Shown in pieces: positions 1-8,106 of a DNA stretch of 64,000 bases. The stretch's first letter is position 1. Every line of letters begins with the position of its first letter. The stretch is from an uncultured Eubacteriales bacterium (lineage in GTDB: Bacteria > Bacillota > Clostridia > Oscillospirales > Oscillospiraceae): the NCBI GenBank assembly GCA_959602365.1, contig CAUGSS010000005.1, positions 45,906 through 109,905 on the forward strand, in the 5' to 3' direction. A program made the position numbers and the translations under genes. The notes below the pieces were generated by a model, which ran no database searches, was not told where the DNA came from, and saw only the letters and a program-made list of their open reading frames with translations.

Positions 1-771
1 GGGCCGGGGGAGGCCGCCGCCTATCAGAGGCGGCTCTATGCCGACAAAGTCACCCGGACGATCACCCGGGAGGACACCGGAGCGACGGAGGAGGTGGAGG
101 AGTACGTCTTTGAAGGCGTCCAGGGCTGGGCCTACCTGGCCCCGGCCCTGACCGATGAGGCGGGGGAGCGGATCGGCGTGAGTTCCAGCGTGGATGACGC
201 CCTCAGCGGCACCCAGATGAACGTTTCTTACGCCGACGAGGGGGAGAGCCTGACCCTGGAGGCCACCCTCTACCTCACCGGGGAGGACGTGCGCACCATC
301 TATGTCAATCCGGTCTACCAGAGCGCCGACGGCAGCGTCTATGCCACCAACGGCAACGGCTATCAGATGCCCGCGCTGGAGGAGATGGCCGAAGGGGAGT
401 ACGGCTCCGCCACCCTGGACAGCTCCAGTTCCATTACAGCGGACGGAACGGCCTGGAGCGAGCAGGTCAGCGTCACCATCCACCTGGCAGTCATGCATCC
501 CCCGGAGGAGATCCGGGTGCTCCAGATGGAGGAAGCGGGCGGCCTGATCTCCAGCACCTCCTATACCCCCGGAGAGATGCCCGGGGAGCTGACCCCGGAG
601 CCTGGGTGCGCCTACCTGATCGTGGAGACCCACAGCCAGGACGCCGGGGGCGGGGAGCATGTGTCCCGGCAGCTGGCCGGCCCGGAGGAGGAGATGGTGC
701 AGACCTATTACCTCCTGGAGGACGGGGTGTGTGCGGCCCGGGAGACCCGGCTGCTTTGGCCCCAGGACTGA
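1..771 (+). CDS. C-terminal part of an unknown protein (cut by window start)
   Basis: The frame is open from the first base to a TGA at 769-771, so the true start lies outside the window; 256 residues are visible. The visible part is acidic and rich in Gly, Ser and Thr, with short alternating hydrophobic stretches as in a beta-rich domain. No membrane segment, cofactor motif or catalytic signature is recognisable. It is not part of the next gene's unit: a strong promoter at 887-915 separates them. Function unknown. That it is coding is supported by the long open frame and consistent third-position GC. Confidence 0.6.
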   Translation, partial: GPGEAAAYQRRLYADKVTRTITREDTGATEEVEEYVFEGVQGWAYLAPALTDEAGERIGVSSSVDDALSGTQMNVSYADEGESLTLEATLYLTGEDVRTIYVNPVYQSADGSVYATNGNGYQMPALEEMAEGEYGSATLDSSSSITADGTAWSEQVSVTIHLAVMHPPEEIRVLQMEEAGGLISSTSYTPGEMPGELTPEPGCAYLIVETHSQDAGGGEHVSRQLAGPEEEMVQTYYLLEDGVCAARETRLLWPQD

Positions 772-886
772 GATCTACAGCGTCCAAAGTTCAGAGTGTG
801 TCCATTGCCCGGCGGGGCGGCCTGGAGGGAAAAGGCCGCCCCGCCTTTTCACCCTTTTGCCCCTGTTCCTTGGCCACATTTTCCTG

Positions 887-915
887 TTGCAATTATAGAA
901 CATATGTTCTATAAT
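887..915 (+). promoter_or_regulatory. Promoter with embedded LexA-type SOS box
   Basis: A TTGCAA -35 (887-892) and a perfect TATAAT -10 (910-915) are 17 bp apart. The spacer carries GAACATATGTTC (898-909), which fits the GAAC-N4-GTTC LexA operator of Bacillus and Clostridium. Positions 892-915 as a whole form a perfect 24-bp palindrome that includes the -10. LexA bound here would block RNA polymerase directly. The downstream gene starts at 949. Confidence 0.8.
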
Positions 916-948
916 TGGGACGAAAACGCGGACAGGGAGGGGAGCGCT

Positions 949-1206
949 GTGGAGCGCAGAAGCAAAGTCTATGTGAAGGTGACGGCGGATTTTCTGCCCG
1001 ACAAGACCATCCTGCCCCGGCAGATTGTGTGGGAGGACGGCCGGGTGTATACCGTTGACCGGGTACGGGACATCCGGCCCGCCGCCAGCCTGAAAGTAGG
1101 GGGCGCAGGCCTGCGGTATCTCTGCGTCATCGGCGGCCGGGAGACCTATCTCTTTTTGGAGGACGGCAGTGCCTGGTTCGTGGAGAAAAAAGAGCGGGGC
1201 GGATAA
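949..1206 (+). CDS. Small conserved protein, probably SOS-induced
   Basis: 85 residues starting at GTG 949, preceded by a good AGGGAGGGG ribosome site. The start is chosen over upstream ATGs in the same frame because those would lie inside or before the promoter. The N-terminus is basic (ERRSKVYVK) and the chain looks like a compact beta-rich domain with no membrane segment. Similar short proteins are, from memory, found beside Y-family DNA polymerase genes in clostridia, but no polymerase gene is seen here. The LexA box at 898-909 implies induction by DNA damage. Biochemical role unknown. Confidence 0.7.
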   Translation: MERRSKVYVKVTADFLPDKTILPRQIVWEDGRVYTVDRVRDIRPAASLKVGGAGLRYLCVIGGRETYLFLEDGSAWFVEKKERGG

Positions 1207-1328
1207 AAACTGTCCCATGGGAAGCGAGGGCGTGCTATAATAGGATGTAACCGAGCAACTGGTTCCGACGGCGCATGCCTGCCTCTGGAGCGAAGTGCAA
1301 AAGCCCGAAAAGCATTGGGAGAACTAAT
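1207..1328. other. Short intergenic region
   Basis: Contains a weak ribosome site (GGGAGAA) before the PHP gene. An in-frame upstream ATG at 1275 lacks a ribosome site and was not used. No convincing terminator is seen. Confidence 0.4.
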
Positions 1329-2174
1329 ATGGCAAGTAAAATTGATTTACACATTCATACCACCGCATCTGATGGAACCATGTCCCCGGAGGAGTTGGTT
1401 GGGCGGGCCAAAAGGGCTGGATTGGGCGTTTTGGCAGTCACCGACCACGACACCATGGCCGGAGTGGACTCCGCCGTGTCCGCCGGTGCGGCGCTGGGGG
1501 TGGAGGTGATCCCTGGAATTGAGATCTCCACTGACTACCGGGGAGAGGACGTCCATGTGCTGGGTTACGGGTTGGATGCGGCGCACCCGGCCCTCCGGGA
1601 GGTGCTGAATTGGGTGCAGGAGGACCGCCGCCGCCGCAACGAGCGCATTGCCCGGAGGATGCAGGCCGACGGTATCCACATCTCTCTGGCGGAGCTGGAG
1701 GCAGAACATCCCGGGGCCACCATTGGCCGGCCCCATTTTGCGAGGGTGTTGGTGGAGCAGGGGCGGGCGCAATCCGTTTCCGATGCGTTTCACCGCTTTC
1801 TGGATCCCGGCAAGCCTTATTACTTGCCACGGACCTATCTGCCCATAGCCCGGGGGATCGAGATCATCCGGCGGTGCGGGGGGGCGGCGGTGCTGGCCCA
1901 TCCGCTGCAATACGGCTATTCCCCGGCGGAACTGCGGCGGCTGGTGGCCGAGGCGGCGGCGTTTGGCGTAGGTGGCATGGAAATTTACTATACAGGCTAT
2001 GATGCAGGCCAGAGGGGGGCCCTGTCGGATCTGGCGGCGGAATTCGGCCTGTTTGCCACCGGGGGCAGTGATTTTCACGGGGCCAACAAGCCCCAGATTG
2101 TCCTGGGAGCGCTGGATGTGCCGGAGCAATGTCTGACAGACCTGAAGGCCTGGCTGGGGAGGGATGGCGTTTGA
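1329..2174 (+). CDS. PHP-domain metal-dependent phosphoesterase
   Basis: 281 residues. All PHP metal-binding blocks are present: DLHIHTTASDGT at the N-terminus, TDHDT near residue 40, PGIEIS near 60, an HP motif (VLAHP) near 195, and GSDFHG near the C-terminus. Family members (YciV/TrpH group) hydrolyse phosphate esters, including 5'-3' exonuclease action on short RNA or 3',5'-bisphosphonucleotides, using a trinuclear metal centre. It is probably cytosolic, as there is no signal peptide. The stop codon overlaps the likely start of the next gene, suggesting translational coupling. The exact substrate cannot be assigned. Confidence 0.88.
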   Translation: MASKIDLHIHTTASDGTMSPEELVGRAKRAGLGVLAVTDHDTMAGVDSAVSAGAALGVEVIPGIEISTDYRGEDVHVLGYGLDAAHPALREVLNWVQEDRRRRNERIARRMQADGIHISLAELEAEHPGATIGRPHFARVLVEQGRAQSVSDAFHRFLDPGKPYYLPRTYLPIARGIEIIRRCGGAAVLAHPLQYGYSPAELRRLVAEAAAFGVGGMEIYYTGYDAGQRGALSDLAAEFGLFATGGSDFHGANKPQIVLGALDVPEQCLTDLKAWLGRDGV

Positions 2175-3109
2175 TCCGGGTGGTGCCGGAGTTCTATCCG
2201 GCTTTTCGCTGTACCGCCTCTGCCTGCCGCCACAGCTGCTGTGTGGGCTGGGAGGTGGACGTGGATGAGGACACTTTGGCGCAGTACCGCCAGGTGTCCG
2301 GACCCTTTGGCCGCCGGTTGGCCGCGGGAATTTCTGCCGGCGCATCCCCTCATTTTCGGTTGGATGCACAGGAGCGCTGTCCCTTTCTCAATGGAGACAA
2401 CTTGTGCGACATTATTTTGACCCTGGGGGAGGGGGCGCTCTGCCAGATATGTGCCGACCATCCCCGGTTCCGAAACTGGTTTCCGGACCGGGTGGAGGAA
2501 GGGCTGGGGCTGTGCTGCGAGGAGGCGGCCCGGCTGCTGCTGACCTGCCGGCACCCGGTCCGTTTTTTGAGCGGAGATTGGCCTGGGGAGGAGCTGGAGG
2601 CGGGAGAGGAATACCTCAGCCTGCTCCGGCAGCGGGACAGGGTGCTGGAGTGCCTCCAAAACCGCGGGAAACCATTGCAGTCCAGAATCTGTGAGGTGTT
2701 TTCCCTTCACGGAATACAGCCCCGGAGGCAGCCCTTTGAACGGGATTTGGAGCTGCTGCTCAGCCTTGAAATTCTGGAGCCGGGCTGGCGGTCTGCCCTG
2801 GAAGGGCTGCAGAGCATCTCCCGCTCAGGCTGGGACGGGGCGATGGAACAGGACGGGGAACATCTGCTGGTCTATCTGGTCTACCGTTATTATCTGTCCT
2901 GGGGACTGGAACGGGGAGATCAGGAGTTTCCCCTGCGGTTTGGTCTGTTCTCGCTGCGGCTGCTGGCCGCCCTGCGGCAGATGACCCTGGAAGAGACGGG
3001 GGAGCTCACCTTGGCCGACCGGGTAGAATGGCTGCGGCGCTGGTCGGCGGAGCTGGAATACTCCGAGGAGAATCTGGAGCGGCTGGCGGAGTACTTTTTG
3101 TATTTATAA
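2171..3109 (+). CDS. fliB: FliB-like (flagellin lysine-N-methylase) Cys-rich protein
   Basis: About 312 residues. The N-terminal third has the FliB Cys pattern: FRCTASACRHSCCVGWEVD, then CPFL, then LCQICADHPR and a double Cys (LCCEEA). These probably bind an Fe-S cluster. FliB methylates flagellin lysines in Salmonella, but many clostridial homologues are in genomes or loci without flagella and their target is unknown; no flagellar gene is in this window. The start is ambiguous: TTG 2171 has GGGAGGG about 7 nt upstream and overlaps the previous stop (TTGA); ATG 2129 in the same frame has a poor site. A rho-independent terminator follows directly. Confidence 0.75.
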   Translation: MIRVVPEFYPAFRCTASACRHSCCVGWEVDVDEDTLAQYRQVSGPFGRRLAAGISAGASPHFRLDAQERCPFLNGDNLCDIILTLGEGALCQICADHPRFRNWFPDRVEEGLGLCCEEAARLLLTCRHPVRFLSGDWPGEELEAGEEYLSLLRQRDRVLECLQNRGKPLQSRICEVFSLHGIQPRRQPFERDLELLLSLEILEPGWRSALEGLQSISRSGWDGAMEQDGEHLLVYLVYRYYLSWGLERGDQEFPLRFGLFSLRLLAALRQMTLEETGELTLADRVEWLRRWSAELEYSEENLERLAEYFLYL

Positions 3110-3115
3110 TATGAG

Positions 3116-3155
3116 AAAAGCCCCTGGACGCCTGTATGCGTCCAGGGGCTTTTTT
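3116..3155. terminator. Bidirectional rho-independent terminator
   Basis: Stem of 13 bp (AGCCCCTGGACGC, 3119-3131, with its complement 3138-3150) and a 6-nt loop, flanked by an A-run on the left and a T-run on the right. It serves the fliB-like gene and the convergent sipW operon. Confidence 0.9.
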
Positions 3156-3180
3156 CGCAGGTCAGCGGCGGTCGCCGCTG

Positions 3181-3660
3181 TCAGCTGCCCGACAGTACGT
3201 TGTGAAGCCAAAGGGTAAAGCGGCCGGCGTTGGGGACAGTCAATATCACTCTGCCCATGATCTGTTCGGGCGAGACTGGCTCGGAATCCGGGCCGTTGTT
3301 GTTGTCGCCCTGGGTGATAAACGCCTGGGCCTGTCCGTCCGCTCCGTCCTGGCGTTCTACAATTCGGTGGATCACGGTGTATTCGTCCAGCCGGTAGCGG
3401 ATGACGTCGCCCACTTGCAGCGTGTCGGGATCGGTTCGGCAGACCACCACAACATCTCCCACGCCAATGGCGGGTTCCATGCTCCCGGTGGCTACGGCCA
3501 CCGGGGCGATGGGGAGAATGCCGAGGAAAAAGGACACAATGAGGGCCAGCACCAGGAAGAAGGCGGCCATGCCGATCCAGGAGCCGGCGGCATGCTGCCT
3601 GGGTGTTGCGTTTTGGGCTGGCGCTTCGACAGCCTTCTCGGATTGCAGTTTGTCTGTCAT
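3181..3660 (-). CDS. sipW: SipW-type (ER-like) signal peptidase I
   Basis: 159 residues with an N-terminal cytoplasmic tail, a membrane segment at about 28-50, then the catalytic Ser in ATGSMEP. The usual Lys of bacterial signal peptidases is replaced by the His region YTVIHRIV, which is the hallmark of the SipW/ER subfamily; the ITQGDNN box follows. SipW processes TasA-like preproteins whose signal peptides it specifically recognises. The gene is the last of a minus-strand unit with three TasA-like genes and an anchored surface protein, an arrangement like tapA-sipW-tasA of Bacillus. Ribosome site AAGGAG precedes the ATG. Confidence 0.9.
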   Translation of the reverse strand: MTDKLQSEKAVEAPAQNATPRQHAAGSWIGMAAFFLVLALIVSFFLGILPIAPVAVATGSMEPAIGVGDVVVVCRTDPDTLQVGDVIRYRLDEYTVIHRIVERQDGADGQAQAFITQGDNNNGPDSEPVSPEQIMGRVILTVPNAGRFTLWLHNVLSGS

Positions 3661-3711
3661 GATGGCTCCTTGTCGTTTGCTGGGATTGGGATGGTGGGAG
3701 GGGAAAACGGT

Positions 3712-4422
3712 TTAGGATTTGCGCCGCCGCTTTGACAGCAGCAGAGTGAGGGCTACCGCAGCACCGACGCAGATTACGCCGGCCAGCAGGGGGAGGGCGG
3801 TGTCCGCGGTGCGGGGCGCGTCGGTATTGCCGGAGCTGCCGGATTCAGGGCTGTTGGAAGCGCCGTTGTCGTCGGAGCCTCCGCCGCCGCTGTCAGGGGG
3901 AACGGTGGTTTCTGCGGCGTCATAGACCAGGGAGAGGTTGAAATCCCCGTCAGAGGAGATGGTCTCCGCAGTGAGCTCCGGATCAAGCTCCACCACGATG
4001 GAGACGGTGCACTGCTCGCCGGGGGCCAGCAGTTCTCCGGCGTCATGATCCGAGATGCCGAAGGAGACCAGCAGGGGATCGGCGGTTTCATCCCGCTGCA
4101 CCACCTGGGAGAGAACCGCGCCCGAGGTGCCGCGGTTTTCCACGGTGAGGGAAAAACAGGCCCAGGCCCCCGGGATGGACAGCGTAGCCTGAAGGGCGGC
4201 GGAGCTGTCGTCAATGGTTTCCGCCGAGGCCTCGGCGCCGCTGGAGCTGTGCGAGGCGGAGATATGGGTAATCACCACATCGGCGTCACCGCTTACTTGT
4301 GCCGACGGCGCACCCAGGGCGCTGGGTGTACCTGATGCCAGCAGGACCGCTGCCAGCAGCCCGGCAGAGATGCGGGACAGGGTTTTTCGCAGGTTGAGAG
4401 AGAACGAAGAGAGTGTATTCAC
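3712..4422 (-). CDS. Cell-wall-anchored Ig-like surface protein of the TasA locus
   Basis: About 236 residues: a signal peptide with hydrophobic core (GLLAAVLLAS), a beta-rich domain with the phrase SIPGAWACFSLTVENRGTS that matches a segment shared by the neighbouring TasA-like proteins, a Ser/Gly/Asn/Pro linker, then PRTAD followed by a membrane segment and RRRK. That tail resembles a sortase signal of the xPxTxD type, so the protein is probably wall-linked. A GTG at 4422 is preferred because AGGTGG lies upstream; a GTG at 4431 is possible. It lies between sipW and a TasA-like gene, suggesting it anchors the secreted fibres or matrix. No sortase gene is in the window. Confidence 0.72.
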   Translation of the reverse strand: MNTLSSFSLNLRKTLSRISAGLLAAVLLASGTPSALGAPSAQVSGDADVVITHISASHSSSGAEASAETIDDSSAALQATLSIPGAWACFSLTVENRGTSGAVLSQVVQRDETADPLLVSFGISDHDAGELLAPGEQCTVSIVVELDPELTAETISSDGDFNLSLVYDAAETTVPPDSGGGGSDDNGASNSPESGSSGNTDAPRTADTALPLLAGVICVGAAVALTLLLSKRRRKS

Positions 4423-4452
4423 GCAAGCCACCTCATTTCTGCGGGCCGCGCC

Positions 4453-5445
4453 TTAGTTGTGGACACTGTGGGTGGGCGCCGGAATGGGCTCCACCGCGGG
4501 CTGGGTATAGGACAGGGAGACAGACAGCGTGCCGGTGTCGTTCAGGTCGTCGGTGATATCCGCTTTGGCCTGGACGGTGAAGGTGAAGGTGCAGGACTGG
4601 CCGGGGGCGAGCACATCGGAGGACAGGTCGGGGGTCTTCAGTTCCAGCTGGTCATTTTCGGTATCCAGCTGAACGGAATTGGAGTCCAGCACCGCGTCAA
4701 CGGTGCCGTTGTTGGTCACGGTGATGGTGTATTCCGCCCAGCCGCCGGGGGAGGTGAAACTGACATCGGCAAAGTCGGCAGAGGTGGCGGTAAACGTGGT
4801 CTCAGTGTCTGTCACCGTCGTGTTGGTCTGCTGCTGGGTGACCGCATAAACCGCGTTTTGTGCGCTTTCACTGGAGAGATAGACCAGAGCATAGTGGTCG
4901 TGCAGCGCCTCGGCCGGGTTGCTGGCAGCCAGCATCTCGTAGGTATCTGTAAACAGGGCCTGGACCACCGCTGCATCGTCAGAGGAGCCGCTGGAATCGG
5001 TGCGGTAATAGCGGGGCCGGCTGGAAAGATCCAGGGCGCTGCTGCCGTCTGCCGCAACCACGCTCAGGCTGAGGGCGGCGATGTTTTCTATATCATACAT
5101 GCTGGTGTCCACCACGAAGAATCCCTCGCCCAGTGTTTCGCTGTCAGAGGGAGAGCCGACGGGACCCTGGGCCGGGGCGGCCACTGCCGCTGCAACAGCC
5201 TCCTGGGTTGTCTGGCCGCTGAGCTGAAAGGCGCAGCCTGTGATTTCGGTGGACTGGCTGCCGATGGTGGCGCCGCTGAGCTGGCTGATCCGGGCGTCGG
5301 TGATGGCCACATCCCAGTGTCCGGAAGCGGATACACCGCCGTTTGCAGTGATGTTGGTGTGCCAGGCGGCGTAGCCCAGCCCCATTCCGGAAACCGCCAC
5401 AGTGCCGGCCAGCGTGATGGCACAGATTTTTTTCTTTAAATTCAT
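4453..5445 (-). CDS. TasA/CalY-like secreted protein (SipW-dependent signal)
   Basis: 330 residues beginning NLKKKICAITLAGTVAVSG, then GYAAWHTNITANGG: this is the SipW-dependent signal peptide class, where cleavage follows the hydrophobic core just before a conserved W-x-T segment. The mature part ends in an Ig-like domain with WAEYTITVTNNGT and LAPGQSCTFTFTV, shared with both upstream paralogues. TasA-like proteins assemble into extracellular fibres or act as camelysin-like surface proteins. It has its own upstream element (5515-5544) and a strong AAAGGAG site. The C-terminus ends HSVHN rather than the GHTHG of its paralogues. It is the most diverged of the three. Confidence 0.85.
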   Translation of the reverse strand: MNLKKKICAITLAGTVAVSGMGLGYAAWHTNITANGGVSASGHWDVAITDARISQLSGATIGSQSTEITGCAFQLSGQTTQEAVAAAVAAPAQGPVGSPSDSETLGEGFFVVDTSMYDIENIAALSLSVVAADGSSALDLSSRPRYYRTDSSGSSDDAAVVQALFTDTYEMLAASNPAEALHDHYALVYLSSESAQNAVYAVTQQQTNTTVTDTETTFTATSADFADVSFTSPGGWAEYTITVTNNGTVDAVLDSNSVQLDTENDQLELKTPDLSSDVLAPGQSCTFTFTVQAKADITDDLNDTGTLSVSLSYTQPAVEPIPAPTHSVHN

Positions 5446-5514
5446 AGCTGTGAGGACTCCTTTGCGTTGTGATACCGGATGATATCCAAGGACGCACTAA
5501 TCATAGTGGATGGA

Positions 5515-5544
5515 TGTTAAGTCGGCGACCAGGGGAGTGTTAAG
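5515..5544 (-). promoter_or_regulatory. Conserved TasA-locus element, copy A
   Basis: On the plus strand reads TGTTAA (5515-5520), then GTCGGCGACCA, then TGTTAA (5538-5543); the two hexamers start 23 bp apart. It lies about 70 bp upstream of the ATG. The same layout occurs before the other two TasA-like genes. On the gene strand a -10-like TATGAT lies 9 nt after the gene-proximal TTAACA. Confidence 0.7.
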
Positions 5545-5545
5545 T

Positions 5546-5726
5546 TTAGGTAAGCGAGGGAACCGCTGTCAGTCGGCGTCAGAAAAAAGTTCCGCCGGTG
5601 AATGAAAGGCCAGGGGGGCAAAGCCGCGCGTTTGGCGGAGGGCCGGGAGACCGCTGCCCTGGCCTCCAGAAGACCAGCCCGCCAGAGCTGGTCTGGCGGG
5701 CTGGGGGAGAAACTGATTTGGCGGGT
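5546..5726. repeat. Intergenic stem-loop between two TasA-like genes
   Basis: Includes a perfect 13-bp inverted repeat (CCAGCCCGCCAGA, 5674-5686, with its complement 5692-5704; 5-nt loop). It lies just downstream of the minus-strand gene ending at 5727. No clear T-run follows on that strand, so it may be an mRNA 3' stabiliser or weak terminator. No gene is seen here. Confidence 0.55.
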
Positions 5727-6767
5727 TCAGCCGTGGGTGTGGCCGGCGTCGGGAGCGGTCTCCACGGTATCCTGGCTGTAAGGCAGGGTGATGGAGAGCG
5801 CGCCGGTGGCGTTCAGGTCGCCGGATTCGATGTCGGCGGCCTTGACGACTACGTTAAAGGTGCAGCTCTCACCGGGGGCCAGGGTCTTATCCGCCAGTTC
5901 GGGCTTGGCCAACTCCAGCTGGTCGCTTTCAGAGTTCAGAGCGATCTGCACATCGGCCAGGTTGGCGTTGGCAGTGCCGTTGTTGGTGACGGTCAGGGTG
6001 TAGTTGGCCCAGGAGCCGGGCAGGGAGAGGTTCACATCGGCGAAGTCGATGCTGCTTCCATTCTCGGAGATGGCGAACATGGTGTCTTCATCAGCGGGGA
6101 TGGTCTCGGTCTGCTCCGTCACGGCGGCGATGGTGTGGTTGCTCCGGGCCAGAACAGAGAGGTAGCACAGCGTGTAGTTCTGCCAGGTTTCGGGATACAT
6201 GGCCTGGAGCAGCGCCTCGGAGTCCCGGATCAGGCCGTCCACCACCTTGGTGGCGGTTTCATTGCCTTTGTCAGGGGAATAATCCTCGGAGGGGTTGATG
6301 TAACGGTAATACATGTTCAGTTCGTCGGAGAGCTCCACGGTGGAAGCGTCCTCCACGATGGCGGTGCGCTCGTCGGAGGTCAGAGAGGTGATGTCGCTGA
6401 GATCAAACTTGCTGGTGTCCACGGCATAGTAGCGGGTGTACTGGCTCATGGACTCGTCGGACTGGGTGCCGATCAGCTCGTCCTGTCCCTCCTCCAGCCA
6501 GGTGGAGGAGCTAATGGTGGCGGCGATCAGGGCATCCCCTTTGACGCCGGTGCGCACCATGTCGTAGCTGGTGACCTGGTTGGAGGCCTCGGCGCCGGCG
6601 GACAGCTCCAGGGCGGCGGAGGAGATGGCCACGTCCCAGCTGCCCTGGGCGCTGGCGCTGCCGCCGGCGGTGATGTCGGTGTGCCAGGCGGCGAAGCCCA
6701 GGCTCAGGGCGGAAACCGCCACAGCTCCGGCCAGCGCAAAGGCGCAGACTTTTTTCTTCATGTTCAT
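5727..6767 (-). CDS. TasA/CalY-like secreted protein (SipW-dependent signal)
   Basis: 346 residues. The N-terminus NMKKKVCAFALAGAVAVSAL and then FAAWHTDITAGGSASAQGSW is nearly the same as in the paralogue at 6888-8000, pointing to a recent duplication. The Ig-like domain has GSWANYTLTVTNNGTA and LAPGESCTFNVVVKAADIES. The tail ends GHTHG, a possible metal-binding end that its paralogue shares. It would be exported by Sec, cleaved by the SipW enzyme encoded downstream, and act outside the cell as matrix fibre or surface protein. The ribosome site AAAGGAG is strong; the conserved element at 6841-6870 precedes it. Confidence 0.86.
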   Translation of the reverse strand: MNMKKKVCAFALAGAVAVSALSLGFAAWHTDITAGGSASAQGSWDVAISSAALELSAGAEASNQVTSYDMVRTGVKGDALIAATISSSTWLEEGQDELIGTQSDESMSQYTRYYAVDTSKFDLSDITSLTSDERTAIVEDASTVELSDELNMYYRYINPSEDYSPDKGNETATKVVDGLIRDSEALLQAMYPETWQNYTLCYLSVLARSNHTIAAVTEQTETIPADEDTMFAISENGSSIDFADVNLSLPGSWANYTLTVTNNGTANANLADVQIALNSESDQLELAKPELADKTLAPGESCTFNVVVKAADIESGDLNATGALSITLPYSQDTVETAPDAGHTHG

Positions 6768-6840
6768 AAGTAAGAAACTCCTTTCTTTTGTGTGCTTTGT
6801 CCTTACTTGTATCAGAACGGCACCTATCCTAATTGCCCTG

Positions 6841-6870
6841 TGTTAATTCGGCAACCAGAGATATGTTAAT
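6841..6870 (-). promoter_or_regulatory. Conserved TasA-locus element, copy B
   Basis: Plus strand: TGTTAA (6841-6846), TTCGGCAACCA, then TGTTAA (6864-6869), again with a 23-bp period. It is 74 bp upstream of the ATG at 6767. On the gene strand TAGGAT lies 9 nt after the proximal TTAACA, as in the other copies. Confidence 0.7.
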
Positions 6871-6887
6871 TCTGTGGGCGGCCCGGT

Positions 6888-8000
6888 TCAGCCGTGGGTG
6901 TGACCGGCCTCGGGGGCGGTGCCCACATCGGCCTGGCTGTAGGGCAGGGTGATGGAAAGGGTGCCGGTGTCCTCCAGGGAGCCGGATTCGATATCTGCCG
7001 CTTTGACCACCACATTCAGGGTGCAGCTCTCGCCCGGAGCAATGACTTCGTCTGACAGATCGGGGGTGTCCAGCACCAGCTGGTCGTTCTCACTCTCCAG
7101 GGTGAAGACGGTGTCTTTCAGATGGGCGTCCACGGTGCCGTTATTGGTCACAGTGAGGGTATAGTTGGCCCAGGCGCCGGGCAGAGAGAAGTCGACGTTG
7201 GCGAAGGTGGCCCCGGTATCGGTAACAGTGACAGGGCTGGATGCGGCGGAGCCGTCGTCGGCGCCCATGGAGGCGATGACGAACTGGACATCGGACTGAT
7301 CCTTGGTGGCATCGGAAGTGGAGTTGGTGGAGAAGCTGACCAGGGCATAATTCTGATAGGTGTCCGGTCTCAGCTGGCGGAGCAGTTCTTCGGCCGACTG
7401 GACCACTTCGGCGGCGATTTTCTGCTGGACCGCGCTATCGCCGTGGGTACCGTTGCTCCTGTAGTAGATCCAGGCTTTGACGGGGGAGAGTTCGGTCCCG
7501 TCCGGGGTGACATTGGTGTCCCGCAGCCGGATGATGGGGGCGTCGCTGTCAGTGCCGTCCACATAGTTCCGGTACATGGCGGCGCGGCCGTCATCGCCGT
7601 TGGTGGGAATATGGCCAAACCGGGTGATGTCGATCCGGGTGGTGTCCACCAGGCAGAGGTGGCAGTTGCTGTTCCGGTTCAGCCCTACGGTACTGCTCTG
7701 TGTCCCCAGGGTGCCGCTGGTGCCCTTAGGCGCGGCGGCGCCGATACAAAGGTTGCCCACCTGGGTGGCGGTTAGTTCATTGGCCTGGAGGTGATAGTTG
7801 GAATAGTCCTGGGCAATTTGGGCGCCGGTCTCGCTGGTGGTCAGGCTGGCGTCGGTGAGGGAGACAGCCCAGCTGCCCTGGGCGCTGACGCTGCCGCCGG
7901 CGGTGATGTCGGTGTGCCAGGCGGCAAAGCCCAGGCTCAGGGCGGAGACCGCCACGGCTCCGGCCAGCGCGGCGGCACAGATTTTTTTCTTCAGCTGCAT
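6888..8000 (-). CDS. TasA/CalY-like secreted protein (SipW-dependent signal)
   Basis: 370 residues starting QLKKKICAAALAGAVAVSAL, then the FAAWHTDITAGGS signature. The ATG at 8000 is chosen because TAAAGGAG precedes it; an upstream ATG at 8066 in the same frame has none and would disrupt the signal peptide. The middle is variable relative to the paralogues and includes Cys residues (CIGAAAP, CHLCLV). The C-terminal Ig-like domain is conserved (GAWANYTLTVTNNGTV, IAPGESCTLNVVVKAADIES), and the tail is AGHTHG. It is the most upstream gene of the locus and has its own copy of the conserved element. Confidence 0.86.
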   Translation of the reverse strand: MQLKKKICAAALAGAVAVSALSLGFAAWHTDITAGGSVSAQGSWAVSLTDASLTTSETGAQIAQDYSNYHLQANELTATQVGNLCIGAAAPKGTSGTLGTQSSTVGLNRNSNCHLCLVDTTRIDITRFGHIPTNGDDGRAAMYRNYVDGTDSDAPIIRLRDTNVTPDGTELSPVKAWIYYRSNGTHGDSAVQQKIAAEVVQSAEELLRQLRPDTYQNYALVSFSTNSTSDATKDQSDVQFVIASMGADDGSAASSPVTVTDTGATFANVDFSLPGAWANYTLTVTNNGTVDAHLKDTVFTLESENDQLVLDTPDLSDEVIAPGESCTLNVVVKAADIESGSLEDTGTLSITLPYSQADVGTAPEAGHTHG

Positions 8001-8076
8001 AATCTTTTCTCCTTTATATTGGTTCTCTGTTTGGTTTGGTAATGGATCATCCACGCATCTGAGCATATCTGCCCGT

Positions 8077-8106
8077 TGTTAAAACGGCGACCAAAACGAT
8101 GTTAAT
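8077..8106 (-). promoter_or_regulatory. Conserved TasA-locus element, copy C
   Basis: Plus strand: TGTTAA (8077-8082), AACGGCGACCA, then TGTTAA (8100-8105), with a 23-bp period. It is 77 bp upstream of the ATG at 8000. On the gene strand TATGCT lies 9 nt after the proximal TTAACA. The shared core over the three copies is TGTTAA-N2-CGGCRACCA-N6-TGTTAA. Confidence 0.7.
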
